DNA of 64,000 nt, from contig CBDDLR010000001.1 in assembly GCA_965230765.1 (NCBI GenBank), positions 1,612,001-1,676,000 of the forward strand. The letters are read 5' to 3'. The first letter of the stretch is position 1; the number at the start of each line of letters is the position of its first letter. The notes below the pieces were generated by a model that did not search any database, was not told the DNA's origin, and saw only the letters and a list, made by a program, of their open reading frames with translations. The DNA is from Sunxiuqinia sp965230765. GTDB lineage: Bacteria > Bacteroidota > Bacteroidia > Bacteroidales > Prolixibacteraceae. The position numbers and the translations under genes were made by a program. Positions 8,597 to 17,911 of the stretch are shown here, piece after piece.

Positions 8597-9568
8597 ATGG
8601 GAAAAGACGCAAAACCAATTGTTTCAGTAGGCGTTCCTGTTTACAATGGGGGTGAGTTTTTATATGATTGTTTAAATAGCATATTAAATCAAACATTTGA
8701 AGACTGGGAATGTATAGTTTGTGATAATCAATCTTCAGATAATAGTTTAGAAATAGCAAGGGATTTTGAGAAGAAAGATAAGAGGTTCAAAGTTATTTTG
8801 AATGAGAAATTTGTTCCATTGGCAGACAATTGGAATAACACCTTTGTTAAAGGTAATTTAGATGCTAAGTATTATAAACTAGTTCAGGCAGATGATTGGA
8901 TATTTCCTGAATACCTAGAAAAAGCCGTTAAGTTATTTGAAAAAGATGATTCAATTGGAACAATATCTTCTTACCGTCTTGCTGGTGTAAAGGTAGATGG
9001 TTGTGGATTAGATCCGAATAAAGGTCAGGTTTATAGTGGTAACGAAATCTTGTACAAACAACTTACCAGGAAACTTGACATTTCTGGGGACATTACGAAT
9101 ATGGTATTCTCAAATGAACACTTAAAGAAATTGAGTTTTTATCCTCGTATTTTTAATGGGAAGTATCATGTTGATACTGAGTTGTTTTATGATGTGTTAG
9201 ATGTTTCAAATTGTGGGTTTATTTTTCAAGTGCTAAGTTATACAAGGAGGCATCCCGATTCACAAACGAATACAGTTGTATTTAAGTACAATACCTTTCT
9301 ACAGTACCTTGAAGAGGTCTTCTTTCGTTTTAAGCGTGATAATGAAGTGCTTAATAAATTGTATAGGAGGCTTCGGGTTGAGTATGCCTATTTCTATTTA
9401 AAGAATAAATTGCTTAACTCAAAAAGTTATCAGTGGCACAAGCAACACATTGAAAGAGAGTTTACCCTGTCTGAATATGTTGAAGGTGTATTCACATTAA
9501 ATTTCATTGTGAAGTTCTTAAAATGGATATTTAAGAAAGCTGGTAATCTACTGAGAAAAATTAAATAA
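8597..9568 (+). CDS. Glycosyltransferase family 2
   Basis: GT-A fold transferase of 323 residues. The N-terminal nucleotide-binding segment VSVGVPVYNGGEFLYD, the QTFEDWECIVCDNQSSD stretch and the QADDWIF metal-binding site (near residue 97) are characteristic. Cytoplasmic, probably membrane-associated through the basic, hydrophobic C-terminus. It would add one sugar to the lipid-linked repeat unit. The next gene begins after a single base (stop at 9568, GTG at 9570), so translation may be coupled. Confidence 0.85.
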   Translation: MGKDAKPIVSVGVPVYNGGEFLYDCLNSILNQTFEDWECIVCDNQSSDNSLEIARDFEKKDKRFKVILNEKFVPLADNWNNTFVKGNLDAKYYKLVQADDWIFPEYLEKAVKLFEKDDSIGTISSYRLAGVKVDGCGLDPNKGQVYSGNEILYKQLTRKLDISGDITNMVFSNEHLKKLSFYPRIFNGKYHVDTELFYDVLDVSNCGFIFQVLSYTRRHPDSQTNTVVFKYNTFLQYLEEVFFRFKRDNEVLNKLYRRLRVEYAYFYLKNKLLNSKSYQWHKQHIEREFTLSEYVEGVFTLNFIVKFLKWIFKKAGNLLRKIK

Positions 9569-9569
9569 G

Positions 9570-10403
9570 GTGTTTAGGAAATTATACGTACATTATATTA
9601 GAAGAACATTTCTTTTTGAGTTATCACGTTCATTTTGCAGGTTTTACTTTAAAAGGAAAAATCGTCAAAAGAGGCTAGTTTTAATAACAGGGATTGCAAG
9701 TGGTTTAGGAAAAGGGCTTGCAATCCTTTTTTCTGATTTAGGGGATACTGTAATAGGAGTTGATATTAAAGCAGAAAATGAACTTGAAGATACCATAAAG
9801 TCTAAGCTTAATAAATATTATGAGTTTGATTTAGCTAAGCCTGGGGAAGTAGGTTTGTTACTTGGACAAATAAAAAAAAATCATAAGTGTGTTGATATCC
9901 TGATTAATAATGCAGGAATCATGAACTTCAATTTATTAGCTAGTTATAGCGATCAAGAGGTATTTGATATGATTAATGTAAAGCTAACTAGTGCTATTAT
10001 GCTTGTTAAGCATTGCCTTCCTATAATGGAACAGAATAATTTTGGAAGAATCATTAATATATCATCCACTTCAGCATTTAAAGGAGAAGATAAGTTTGGG
10101 GTATATTCCTCAATCAATGGAGCATTGATTCTTTTCACTGAATCAATCTCCAAGCTTATTCAAAATAAGATAAATTGTAATATTACAGTTAACTGTATAG
10201 CGCCTCATCGAATAGCAACTCCGGAGTATTTAAGAAATAATCCTGAAATTGATCAAAAAAAGTTAGTGTCAATTGATCGTGTTTTTAGTAAAATGCAAAA
10301 GATAATTAATAGCCAGGTTTCGGGAGAAGTATTTTTGATCGCTAAATTTAGCTTACGGATTGAATATTTATTTCGAAGTATATTTCGATTGTACCCTTGG
10401 TAA
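9570..10403 (+). CDS. SDR-family protein with replaced catalytic lysine
   Basis: A classical-SDR-like protein of 277 residues starting at a GTG immediately after the glycosyltransferase. The NAD(P) loop TGIASGLGKG (residues 40-49), the INNAGIM segment (112-118) and the serine in INISSTS (162-168) are intact. The YxxxK motif reads Y179-S-S-I-N183, so the general-base lysine is asparagine. The usual PG turn after the active site is IAPHRI. A hydrophobic, basic N-terminal extension of about 35 residues precedes the Rossmann fold. It may be a catalytically weak or non-redox protein; a sequencing error is not suggested because the frame is intact. Roles such as sugar reductase or structural partner are guesses. 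Confidence 0.7.
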   Translation: MFRKLYVHYIRRTFLFELSRSFCRFYFKRKNRQKRLVLITGIASGLGKGLAILFSDLGDTVIGVDIKAENELEDTIKSKLNKYYEFDLAKPGEVGLLLGQIKKNHKCVDILINNAGIMNFNLLASYSDQEVFDMINVKLTSAIMLVKHCLPIMEQNNFGRIINISSTSAFKGEDKFGVYSSINGALILFTESISKLIQNKINCNITVNCIAPHRIATPEYLRNNPEIDQKKLVSIDRVFSKMQKIINSQVSGEVFLIAKFSLRIEYLFRSIFRLYPW

Positions 10404-10523
10404 CTAGTTTCAGAAATAGACGTGAGGATACTTTTCATTCTCAAGCGAAATTGTATATGATAGCTATATATAGGCAGCAAGTTAAAAATAGAATTGTTAA
10501 ATTCATTTCCTGATTTTTTTCAG

Positions 10524-11738
10524 ATGAGGATAATCTTTGGAATATTCATATTTACAGTAATAGGTGTATTAGAATTTTTTAGATTTAGTATTATTCCAAC
10601 ACCATTAGTAGAAAGGATACAGTTTGTAATGCCTATCTTTTGTCTCTGTTTATTAATAGTATTTTCAAGATATTTTAGGCATAGGAACAATAAGCAAATT
10701 GAGCTAAATTTTAAGACCCCTATTGTTTTGTTATTAACGGGTTGGATATTGTCGATGGTTGTTTGTCAATTATACCATGGACAAAATTACGTAATCTCTT
10801 TATTTGCAACTCGCTTAATCTTCAATTACACCTTTTACTTCTTTTTACATACGTTTCGGTTTGACAAAGAGTTGATAATAAAATCAATTATTATTATTGG
10901 AGTAGTTGCTTTAGGGGTATATTTTATTCAATATACAATTTACCCTACACGTATTTTATCTACTCGAATGTCCATAGATAGAGGAACTATAAGGTTATTT
11001 GTTCCAGGATTAAATGCTGCGATTATAATATTTTTTATATATATCAATCAATTCTTCGAAAAGAGGAAAATATTACCGTTGATTATTGCTATGATCTGTT
11101 ATAGCGCTTTTATATTACAAGCTACACGTCAAATTATTTTTGGGATTGCTTTATTGACGGTTATTAATATTTTTATTTCTCAGCAAATTAGGTCAAGAGG
11201 ACTGATCATTTTCTTGTTGGGGATTGGAGTTGTTAGTGTTGTATTTGCTTTTCAAGAATTATTTTTATCGATGATTGAGTTGTCTCAGTCTCAGTCTTCT
11301 GAAGGGGAGACTACCAGAACGAAAACTATACGTTTTTTTATGACTGAGTTTCAAACGGATTTTATTACTTACATTTTTGGAAATGGGGAAGGGCATCCTG
11401 CAAGTTCTTATGGGCGAACTATGGATATGTACAAGCTTGCTTATAACCGATATTTAAATGACATTGGGATTTTAGGAGATTATGTGAGATATGGTGTCTT
11501 ATTTGTTATAGGTGGATTAATGCTAATGATAAAATCATTTTATATCAAAGTTCAACCTGGAATGCAGGTATTTAAGTATTATTTCGCATTCCTTTTATTA
11601 ACATCAATTACCTCTAAAGGCGTTTTTGGCACTGCAGATGTTATTATGGTAATGACACTTTATGTTTTAGATGTAAGTAAATATGAACATTCAAAGTTTT
11701 TAAGAAAAAATAAAGCGGTTGCATATGATGGACAATAA
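10524..11738 (+). CDS. Wzy-like O-antigen/polysaccharide polymerase
   Basis: A 404-residue, very hydrophobic protein with about ten membrane spans and one larger extracytoplasmic loop (around residues 245-315, with the motif GNGEGHPASSYGRT). This pattern fits the O-antigen polymerase/ligase superfamily, which joins lipid-linked repeat units in the periplasm. Sequence identity in this superfamily is low, so the assignment rests on topology and locus position next to a Wzx-like flippase. I use the ATG at 10524; a TTG at 10494 would add ten residues with no helpful signal. The end overlaps the following glycosyltransferase start by 14 bases. Confidence 0.7.
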   Translation: MRIIFGIFIFTVIGVLEFFRFSIIPTPLVERIQFVMPIFCLCLLIVFSRYFRHRNNKQIELNFKTPIVLLLTGWILSMVVCQLYHGQNYVISLFATRLIFNYTFYFFLHTFRFDKELIIKSIIIIGVVALGVYFIQYTIYPTRILSTRMSIDRGTIRLFVPGLNAAIIIFFIYINQFFEKRKILPLIIAMICYSAFILQATRQIIFGIALLTVINIFISQQIRSRGLIIFLLGIGVVSVVFAFQELFLSMIELSQSQSSEGETTRTKTIRFFMTEFQTDFITYIFGNGEGHPASSYGRTMDMYKLAYNRYLNDIGILGDYVRYGVLFVIGGLMLMIKSFYIKVQPGMQVFKYYFAFLLLTSITSKGVFGTADVIMVMTLYVLDVSKYEHSKFLRKNKAVAYDGQ

Positions 11739-12675
11739 GTTTAAGCAGAGCCCCTTAGTAAGTATTGTTATCCCTACGTACAATAGGGAAAATCTAATTT
11801 TAAGGGCCATAAATTCAGTTGATGAGCAAACATTTCAAAATTTTGAAATAATTGTAGTTGATGATGCATCTACTGATTCAACAGAACAGGTTATAGCTGA
11901 CTTAAATCACAGTAAAATAAAATATGTCAAGTTAGAGGAGAATGTAGGGCAGTGTGCTGCAAGGAATGTTGCAATTAATATGGCTGAAGGCGAATATATA
12001 GGATTGTTGGATTCTGACGATATTTGGCTTCCTGAGAAATTAGAAAAACAAATAGAAATATTTAAAAATTCAGATGACAAGCTCGGAGCTGTTTATTGTG
12101 GAAATTATGAAATTGATGAGGTTAAGAACACAAAAACACTCATTGATCTTCCTAAATACAGAGGAGATATTTATCGGATTTTATTGGGAGGTTTTTGTCC
12201 ATCAACAACATCAAAATTTTTACTAAAGAAAAAAGCCCTTCTAGACGTAGGTTCTTTTGATGAATATTTACCTACTTTTGTTGATTTTGATTTATGGTTA
12301 AGAATTGCTCAAAAGGGATATACATTTGATTATGTTGATGAACCAATGATGATAAAATATGAACATCATGGAGAGCAAATGGCAAAACATTTATACAAGC
12401 GACTCGAAGGGCTAAAGATTTTCTCAGAAAAATGGGGAAAAGAAATGAAAAAAGTAGCTGGAGCAAGAAAATATAGAAATTTCAAAAAGAATAAAGTGTT
12501 AGTTGTTGTAAGATCTTTATTAGATAGTTTGCCCAAAAGATACCGAAAGGAAGTTATGAGGAGCCTATTTTTGCTTATTCGATATCGAATTACAGATATT
12601 AGATCTTATGTAAAGATTTTTATAGTATTGGTTTTTGGGAAGAACTTATTCTTCAGTATAAAAGATAAATTTTAG
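11725..12675 (+). CDS. Glycosyltransferase family 2
   Basis: GT-A glycosyltransferase of 316 residues. The N-terminus reads PLVSIVIPTYNRENLILRA, followed by EIIVVDDASTDST and the metal-binding DSDDIW site; a FVDFDLWLRIAQKG segment matches the acceptor region of the family. I use the ATG at 11725 (or the next codon, 11728), which overlaps the end of the polymerase gene by 14 bases, so the two are probably translationally coupled. A hydrophobic C-terminal segment could anchor it to the membrane. Donor sugar unknown. Confidence 0.85.
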   Translation: MMDNKFKQSPLVSIVIPTYNRENLILRAINSVDEQTFQNFEIIVVDDASTDSTEQVIADLNHSKIKYVKLEENVGQCAARNVAINMAEGEYIGLLDSDDIWLPEKLEKQIEIFKNSDDKLGAVYCGNYEIDEVKNTKTLIDLPKYRGDIYRILLGGFCPSTTSKFLLKKKALLDVGSFDEYLPTFVDFDLWLRIAQKGYTFDYVDEPMMIKYEHHGEQMAKHLYKRLEGLKIFSEKWGKEMKKVAGARKYRNFKKNKVLVVVRSLLDSLPKRYRKEVMRSLFLLIRYRITDIRSYVKIFIVLVFGKNLFFSIKDKF

Positions 12676-12676
12676 A

Positions 12677-14095
12677 ATGGGCTTTAAGAAGGATTTTCTT
12701 AAAAATATTGCAAAATTTGGCAGTTATACATACTTAGTTCAGGTTATAGAGTTTGGTTCAACAATTATTTTGTCAAGATTGATTAGTCCCTCAGAGTATG
12801 GTTTCGTTGCATTAATAACAGTATTTAGTAGGTTTGTAAATGTCCTGTCAAATGTGGGGACAAGACATGCTTTGATAAGAAATGATTATGATAATGAAAA
12901 GGTTGGGGATTTCTTCGGCTTAAATATATGGATTGGAATTCTACTTTTCATTGTATTTTCATTACTAGCCTACCCAATTTCGCTTTTTTATAATAATTCG
13001 AAATTAATCATCCCAATAATTGTTATGGGTATAGGATTTATTGTGAATACGGTAAGTTTTGTTCCAAATGCTTTGGCATCTAAATATTTAAAGTTTGATG
13101 TCATTGGAAAGGGGCGAGTACTACAAACCCTAATCTCAGTGCTCTCAATGATAATCCTGGCGTTTTTGAACTTTTCATATTGGGCTCTTATATTACCATT
13201 AACTTTTTCTCCAATCATATTTTATTTCTATTTACAGAAGAAGATAGAGTTCAAAAAGAAGTTAATTTCTCTAAAGGAGTCCTGGAACACGTTATTGGAA
13301 ATAAAGTCATTGGTCGGTAATATAACTACAAGTCATATTATTAATTACTGGTCGAGGAATGCTGACAATTTAGTAATTGGGAAGGTCTTTGGCGAGTCAT
13401 CTCTTGGGTTGTACAATAGAGCATATCGTTTTATTTACATAGCCTTGAGACTTATTACTCACATCTTTGGAACAGTCCTGTTTCCCAGTTTAAAAAAACT
13501 GAAGGATGCTGGTGACCATAAAATTGATAAGGAGTTTTTTGCAATTCTTGGAGGAATTAGTATTCTTAATTATCCAATTTCATTTATGTTAATTTTATTT
13601 TCTGAAGAAATTGTAAGAATCTTATGGGGAAATGACTGGATAGGAGTTGCAATGTTCCTGCCTTACATTGGGATTTTAATTTTAACGCAAACTATCTTTT
13701 CAGCGAGCACTGACTATTATGTACTACAAAAGAAAGAAAGAACTGTTTTTATACTTAGTGTTGTATGGTCATCAACTACAGTTTCAGCTATTTTATTCGG
13801 AGCATTATTTTCTGTTTTGCATGTCATCTTATTTTATACGATAGCTAATCAAGCGCTTATTCTATTTCAGATTTACTATGGCTTCTACAAATCTCTTGGT
13901 TTTAGCTTTAATGAGATAATCCGTTTTTGGGGTGCAAAGTTTTTATTAGGGACATTATTGGTATATTTTATTTATTATGACCTTTATTTCTTTCAAGTCA
14001 TAACAGCTGTCTTATATTTTTCACACATTGTTTACTATCAAAGACAAGATTTAGATAAGCTTTTAGTTATGTTGAGAGCAAAGAAGAAAAAATAA
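12677..14095 (+). CDS. Wzx-type oligosaccharide flippase
   Basis: A 472-residue membrane protein of the polysaccharide transporter branch of the MOP superfamily (PST/WzxC type), with about twelve to fourteen predicted spans. Diagnostic segments include SRLISPSEYGFVALI near the N-terminus and NWSRNADNLVIG-like sequence in the middle (YWSRNADNLVIGKVFGE), followed by LGLYNRAYR. It would flip undecaprenyl-linked repeat units across the inner membrane for Wzy polymerisation. It starts one base after the preceding stop. Confidence 0.88.
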   Translation: MGFKKDFLKNIAKFGSYTYLVQVIEFGSTIILSRLISPSEYGFVALITVFSRFVNVLSNVGTRHALIRNDYDNEKVGDFFGLNIWIGILLFIVFSLLAYPISLFYNNSKLIIPIIVMGIGFIVNTVSFVPNALASKYLKFDVIGKGRVLQTLISVLSMIILAFLNFSYWALILPLTFSPIIFYFYLQKKIEFKKKLISLKESWNTLLEIKSLVGNITTSHIINYWSRNADNLVIGKVFGESSLGLYNRAYRFIYIALRLITHIFGTVLFPSLKKLKDAGDHKIDKEFFAILGGISILNYPISFMLILFSEEIVRILWGNDWIGVAMFLPYIGILILTQTIFSASTDYYVLQKKERTVFILSVVWSSTTVSAILFGALFSVLHVILFYTIANQALILFQIYYGFYKSLGFSFNEIIRFWGAKFLLGTLLVYFIYYDLYFFQVITAVLYFSHIVYYQRQDLDKLLVMLRAKKKK

Positions 14096-14217
14096 TTCAA
14101 TTAGTAGGTTTAATGAAATCATTGTTATTTTAGTATCTACTCATCTTTCAAGAGTAAACAGTTTTAGCAGCTTGTTTTTATTAAAGTAATTATTTATTAA
14201 TAGAGATATTGGGCATT

Positions 14218-14901
14218 ATGAGAAATGAATTTCTGTATTCTTTATTGAAGGTACTAAAACATTTAAATCTCAAAACTATCATTTTCAACTTACGCTATTT
14301 ACCTTTTCGTGTAGCAATTAAGTTCCCGATTTTTGTAGGCAAAAAAGTTAGGATTGTTAAACTGAAAGGTGAATTGATTATTGATGCGCCAATAAAGCCT
14401 GGAATGATAAGAATTGGTCATGGATTTGTAGGGATTTTTGATAAAAGGTCAACCTATGCTTTATGGTGTAATCACGGAACGATAATTTTTAAAGGGGAAG
14501 CACTAATAAAATTTGGTGCTAAAATAAATGTTGACAAAGGAGGAACATTAATTTTAGGTGACAAGTTTAGGATCTCCTGTAATAGTTCAATTGTTTGTGC
14601 AGAACGAATAGAACTTGGAGTTAACAATAGGATATCTTGGGATAGTTTGATTATTGATACTGATTATCATCGGATTTTTGATAAGGAAACTCATGAATTA
14701 ATAAATAGAAATAAAGGGATTAAACTTGGTAATAATGTTTGGGTTGGATACAGGGCGACAATTCAAAAAGGAGTAAAATTGAATGATAATATAATTATCG
14801 CATCAAATAGCTTAGTTAATAAATCACATTATGGGACAAATCAAATTCTAGGTGGTATTCCAGCAAAAGTTATAAAAAAGGATGTTTATTGGAAAGAATA
14901 A
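14218..14901 (+). CDS. Left-handed beta-helix (hexapeptide repeat) acyltransferase
   Basis: A 227-residue transferase of the LbetaH family. The hexapeptide-type repeats start near residue 90 (FGAKINVDKGGTLILGDKFRI) and end with the usual ILGGIPAKVIKK closing segment; the D-x-D-Y-H-R-I stretch (DTDYHRIFD) in the middle supplies the histidine expected in acetyltransferases. It probably O- or N-acylates a sugar of the polysaccharide, using acetyl-CoA. The in-frame TTG three codons upstream was not chosen because the ATG at 14218 gives a normal start. It follows 122 bases after the flippase. Confidence 0.82.
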   Translation: MRNEFLYSLLKVLKHLNLKTIIFNLRYLPFRVAIKFPIFVGKKVRIVKLKGELIIDAPIKPGMIRIGHGFVGIFDKRSTYALWCNHGTIIFKGEALIKFGAKINVDKGGTLILGDKFRISCNSSIVCAERIELGVNNRISWDSLIIDTDYHRIFDKETHELINRNKGIKLGNNVWVGYRATIQKGVKLNDNIIIASNSLVNKSHYGTNQILGGIPAKVIKKDVYWKE

Positions 14902-14998
14902 TAATTTTAGGTGGAGTATTTTCCGCTTATATAGTAGTTTAGAAACTTACTTCGGTAAGCTTACTTTTAAATTGTTACAATAATAAAAACTTGCTAGG

Positions 14999-15928
14999 AT
15001 GAATAATGTAACATTTCAGATTAATTTGGCGCCTGGAGATTTTCGGCATAGTAAAACACTTTTAGAACATCAAATTTCGGCATTTAATGAACAGGTTGAC
15101 GAAATTCTTCTAACTTATGATTTTAGGCCGAAAAAAGTTTTGTCTAAAGATGAATTGTCAGAATTTCATGAACCATTTATGGATCTTATAGAAGTTCTGT
15201 CAAAAAAATACCCTAAAATCAGATTCCATAAGGTTGATTATAGTGAGTTCGTCGTGAATGACATAAATCGGCTTTTTTATAACGGTAAATGGTTTTTGCA
15301 TAATTTCAGGGGAGCTCCACTATATGCATATCTTTATGGTTTTGCAAGTTGTAAAAATGACTACATATTGCATATTGATTCTGATATGTTTTTTGGAGGA
15401 TTAAGTAATACTTGGATAAATGAAGCAATAAAGAAGTACGAGAGTGACAAAGAAATTCTATATCTTGCGCCACATCCAGGTCCTCCTCACCCAGATAACA
15501 TATTGAAGAAGCAGCAAAATTACACAGCTCTTGCAAATGAAAAACATGCTTTTGAAATCTTCGATTCAGTTAGCACTAGGATTTTATTTGTTGACAGAAG
15601 AAGGTTGTATGGTAAGTTAACACGAAAGTTTCCTCCACCTATCAAAATGTTGTATGCACTTGTTCGGGGATTCTCATTCTCAGACCGACTTGAAAAAATT
15701 TTATTTTTAAGTATGAAAAAAGAGAAGTTGAAACGAGTTGATTTTCTCGGGAAGCCTCCTGGATTATATTCAGTTCATCCTAATTATCGTTCTGCAGAAT
15801 TTTATGAGCAAATACCAGAAATGATTGAACGATTGAAAGAAAACAAGAATATTCCCGAAAGCCAGTTAGGTTTTTATGATTTTAGTGAAGATTTTATTGA
15901 TTGGGGTGGTTCTAGTAAACTTTCATAA
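14999..15928 (+). CDS. Putative GT-A-type glycosyltransferase (unassigned family)
   Basis: I do not recognise the family with certainty. The 309-residue protein has an N-terminal segment FRHSKTLLEHQISAFNEQVDEILL compatible with the first Rossmann-like half of a GT-A fold, and a DSDMFFGG motif (around residue 126) that looks like the DxD metal and nucleotide site. Conserved-looking stretches LAPHPGPPHPDN and PPGLYSVHPNYR follow. No signal peptide or membrane span is evident. Position between an acyltransferase and further glycosyltransferases supports a role in repeat-unit assembly; function remains an inference. Confidence 0.6.
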   Translation: MNNVTFQINLAPGDFRHSKTLLEHQISAFNEQVDEILLTYDFRPKKVLSKDELSEFHEPFMDLIEVLSKKYPKIRFHKVDYSEFVVNDINRLFYNGKWFLHNFRGAPLYAYLYGFASCKNDYILHIDSDMFFGGLSNTWINEAIKKYESDKEILYLAPHPGPPHPDNILKKQQNYTALANEKHAFEIFDSVSTRILFVDRRRLYGKLTRKFPPPIKMLYALVRGFSFSDRLEKILFLSMKKEKLKRVDFLGKPPGLYSVHPNYRSAEFYEQIPEMIERLKENKNIPESQLGFYDFSEDFIDWGGSSKLS

Positions 15929-15971
15929 AAAAATAGCAAATAAAGTAAAAGAAGAAAAAGTGCCTTTAAAT

Positions 15972-16880
15972 ATGAAATCGACTAGTGTGGCAATATTGAT
16001 TCCGGTGTTTAATAATATTGAGTTTACAAAAAAATGTTTGAATCAATTGAGTAAGGTGCTATCAGAAATTAGCTCAAATGAAGAACATTATAAAATAGTT
16101 GTGATTGATGACGGTTCTACAGATGGAACAACCGATTGGGTAAAAAAAAGCCATCACAATGTAATAATTTTAAATGGAGATGGGAATCTATGGTGGAGCG
16201 GTAGTATTAATAAAGGAGTTGAATACGTGATAAGAAATCAGGTTGCTAATTTCGTGCTTTGGTGGAATAACGATATTGAACCTGAAAAAAACTATTTTGT
16301 TGAATTGAAGAGTATTTTAACAGGATTAGATACTGAAACAGTAATTGGTTCAAAAATTTTCGATTTAAAGAGTGGTAAAGTGTGGGGTATGGGAGGTACT
16401 TTTAATCGTATGACTGGATACTATAAACAGATTGCTAATATGGTTAATGACAGTCAGCAATATGATACGGTAATAGACGTAGATTGGTTGCCAGGGATGG
16501 GAACGGTCATGCCCATAAGTGTATTCGATAAAGTTGGATTCTTGGATGATACGAATTTTCCTCAATATCATGGTGATTTGGATTTTACATTACGTTGTAA
16601 GCTAAATGGATATTCTGTTAAGGTGTTTCCAAGTTTGAGGATTTATAATGATACTTCTAACTCTGGGTTTAAGAAAAAAGATTCTTGGAAGGATCTTATT
16701 TCTTCTTTGAAAAATGTAAAATCACTCAATAATATAGAAAAGAAAATTGCTTTGTATAAAAAACATACATATACACCATTGCCTTATTTTAGATTGTTTT
16801 ATATATACTTCAAATTTTTTGGGGGTTTTTTCAAATGGAAGCTCTTAAATAGTGTAGGTTTAAAAAGAACTGATCGATGA
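15972..16880 (+). CDS. Glycosyltransferase family 2, rhamnosyltransferase-like
   Basis: GT-A transferase of 302 residues. AILIPVFNN at the N-terminus, VVIDDGSTDGT, and the tryptophan-rich GNLWWSGSINKG and LWWNNDIEP segments mark the WbbL/rhamnosyltransferase-like subgroup of GT2. I start it at the ATG at 15972 (MKSTSVAIL), 43 bases after the upstream stop; an in-frame ATG at 15876 would add 32 residues and overlap the previous gene by 53 bases. The 3' end overlaps the next start as ATGA, an indication of coupling. The donor sugar is not determined by sequence. Confidence 0.83.
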   Translation: MKSTSVAILIPVFNNIEFTKKCLNQLSKVLSEISSNEEHYKIVVIDDGSTDGTTDWVKKSHHNVIILNGDGNLWWSGSINKGVEYVIRNQVANFVLWWNNDIEPEKNYFVELKSILTGLDTETVIGSKIFDLKSGKVWGMGGTFNRMTGYYKQIANMVNDSQQYDTVIDVDWLPGMGTVMPISVFDKVGFLDDTNFPQYHGDLDFTLRCKLNGYSVKVFPSLRIYNDTSNSGFKKKDSWKDLISSLKNVKSLNNIEKKIALYKKHTYTPLPYFRLFYIYFKFFGGFFKWKLLNSVGLKRTDR

Positions 16881-17911
16881 GAAAAGCCTACATCTATCCG
16901 GTTACTGCAAGACTTAAAACAGGTCTTCACAATCCATATATCAATAATTTTATTGAATCAATGCAAGGTAATGTGGAGTTTTTAAATGCCAATTCTCCTT
17001 CAACAGTTGGCTTGTTTGACTTGCTAAAATACATTTTCAAAATTGACATCATTTTTTTAAACTGGGTAGAAAACTTACCCGATAAAAAAGGGGGATATAC
17101 ACAATGGTTATTTTTCAAATTTGTATTTGTCCCTATATTACGTATTCGTAGAGTGAAAATATGCTGGACTTTGCACAATAAACTTTCACATGACAAGTCT
17201 AATACAGTTAGAAAGAAAACCATTTTTGAAAATCTTTTTTCTTTGAGCAATTATATCATTACGCATGCCTCTGAAGGAGTAAGATTGATTGAAGAAATGG
17301 GATTTCCAGGGAAAGCCATATTCTTTCACCATCCAATAAATGAGCGAAAACGAGAACCTGCCAAAGAAAAGGATATTGATATTTTAATTTGGGGGTCAAT
17401 CGCACCCTATAAAGGTGTTGACATTTTCTTGAACCAGTTAAATAAAAATACTCAACTGAAAAATGCCAAGATTGTAATTGCGGGCAAAGTGTTGGGGCAA
17501 GATTATGAAAAAGTAATAAGGGAAAACCTTACAGAAAATGTACAACTGATAGATCGTTTCCTTGAGGACTGGGAACTTGAAGCTTATTTGGGACGTTCGA
17601 TCATTACCTTATTCACCTACAACAAAGAAAGTATTTTGAGTTCAGGTGCATTGTCTGATTCTATTGGGTTTGGGAATATTATCCTTGGTCCTAATTCTGG
17701 GGCATTTCTTGACCTTTTTCAAGAGCATTTGATTTTTACTTATACAGATATTGAGCTAATACCAGATCACTGTGAAAGGTTATTAAAAGTTTATCATGAA
17801 AAGCGAATTGATGAAAATAGTGTAACTAGATATCTTCGAGAGCATTCATGGCGAAAGTTTGCAGCTGTTGTTTTAACAAAATTTGGCTTACCTGAAAAGA
17901 CGTTACAATGA
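16877..17911 (+). CDS. GT-B-fold glycosyltransferase (GT4-like)
   Basis: A 344-residue protein with the two-domain layout of GT-B enzymes. The N-terminal half contains IDIIFLNWVENLP and ICWTLHNKLSHD; the C-terminal half has the donor-domain start DILIWGSIAPYKGVDIFL, then VIAGKVLGQDYE and the late acidic LSSGALSDSIGFGN region, which corresponds to the E-x7-E-like nucleotide site though the typical glutamates are poorly kept. It overlaps both neighbours by four bases (ATGA), so three consecutive transferases are tightly coupled. Confidence 0.75.
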   Translation: MRKAYIYPVTARLKTGLHNPYINNFIESMQGNVEFLNANSPSTVGLFDLLKYIFKIDIIFLNWVENLPDKKGGYTQWLFFKFVFVPILRIRRVKICWTLHNKLSHDKSNTVRKKTIFENLFSLSNYIITHASEGVRLIEEMGFPGKAIFFHHPINERKREPAKEKDIDILIWGSIAPYKGVDIFLNQLNKNTQLKNAKIVIAGKVLGQDYEKVIRENLTENVQLIDRFLEDWELEAYLGRSIITLFTYNKESILSSGALSDSIGFGNIILGPNSGAFLDLFQEHLIFTYTDIELIPDHCERLLKVYHEKRIDENSVTRYLREHSWRKFAAVVLTKFGLPEKTLQ

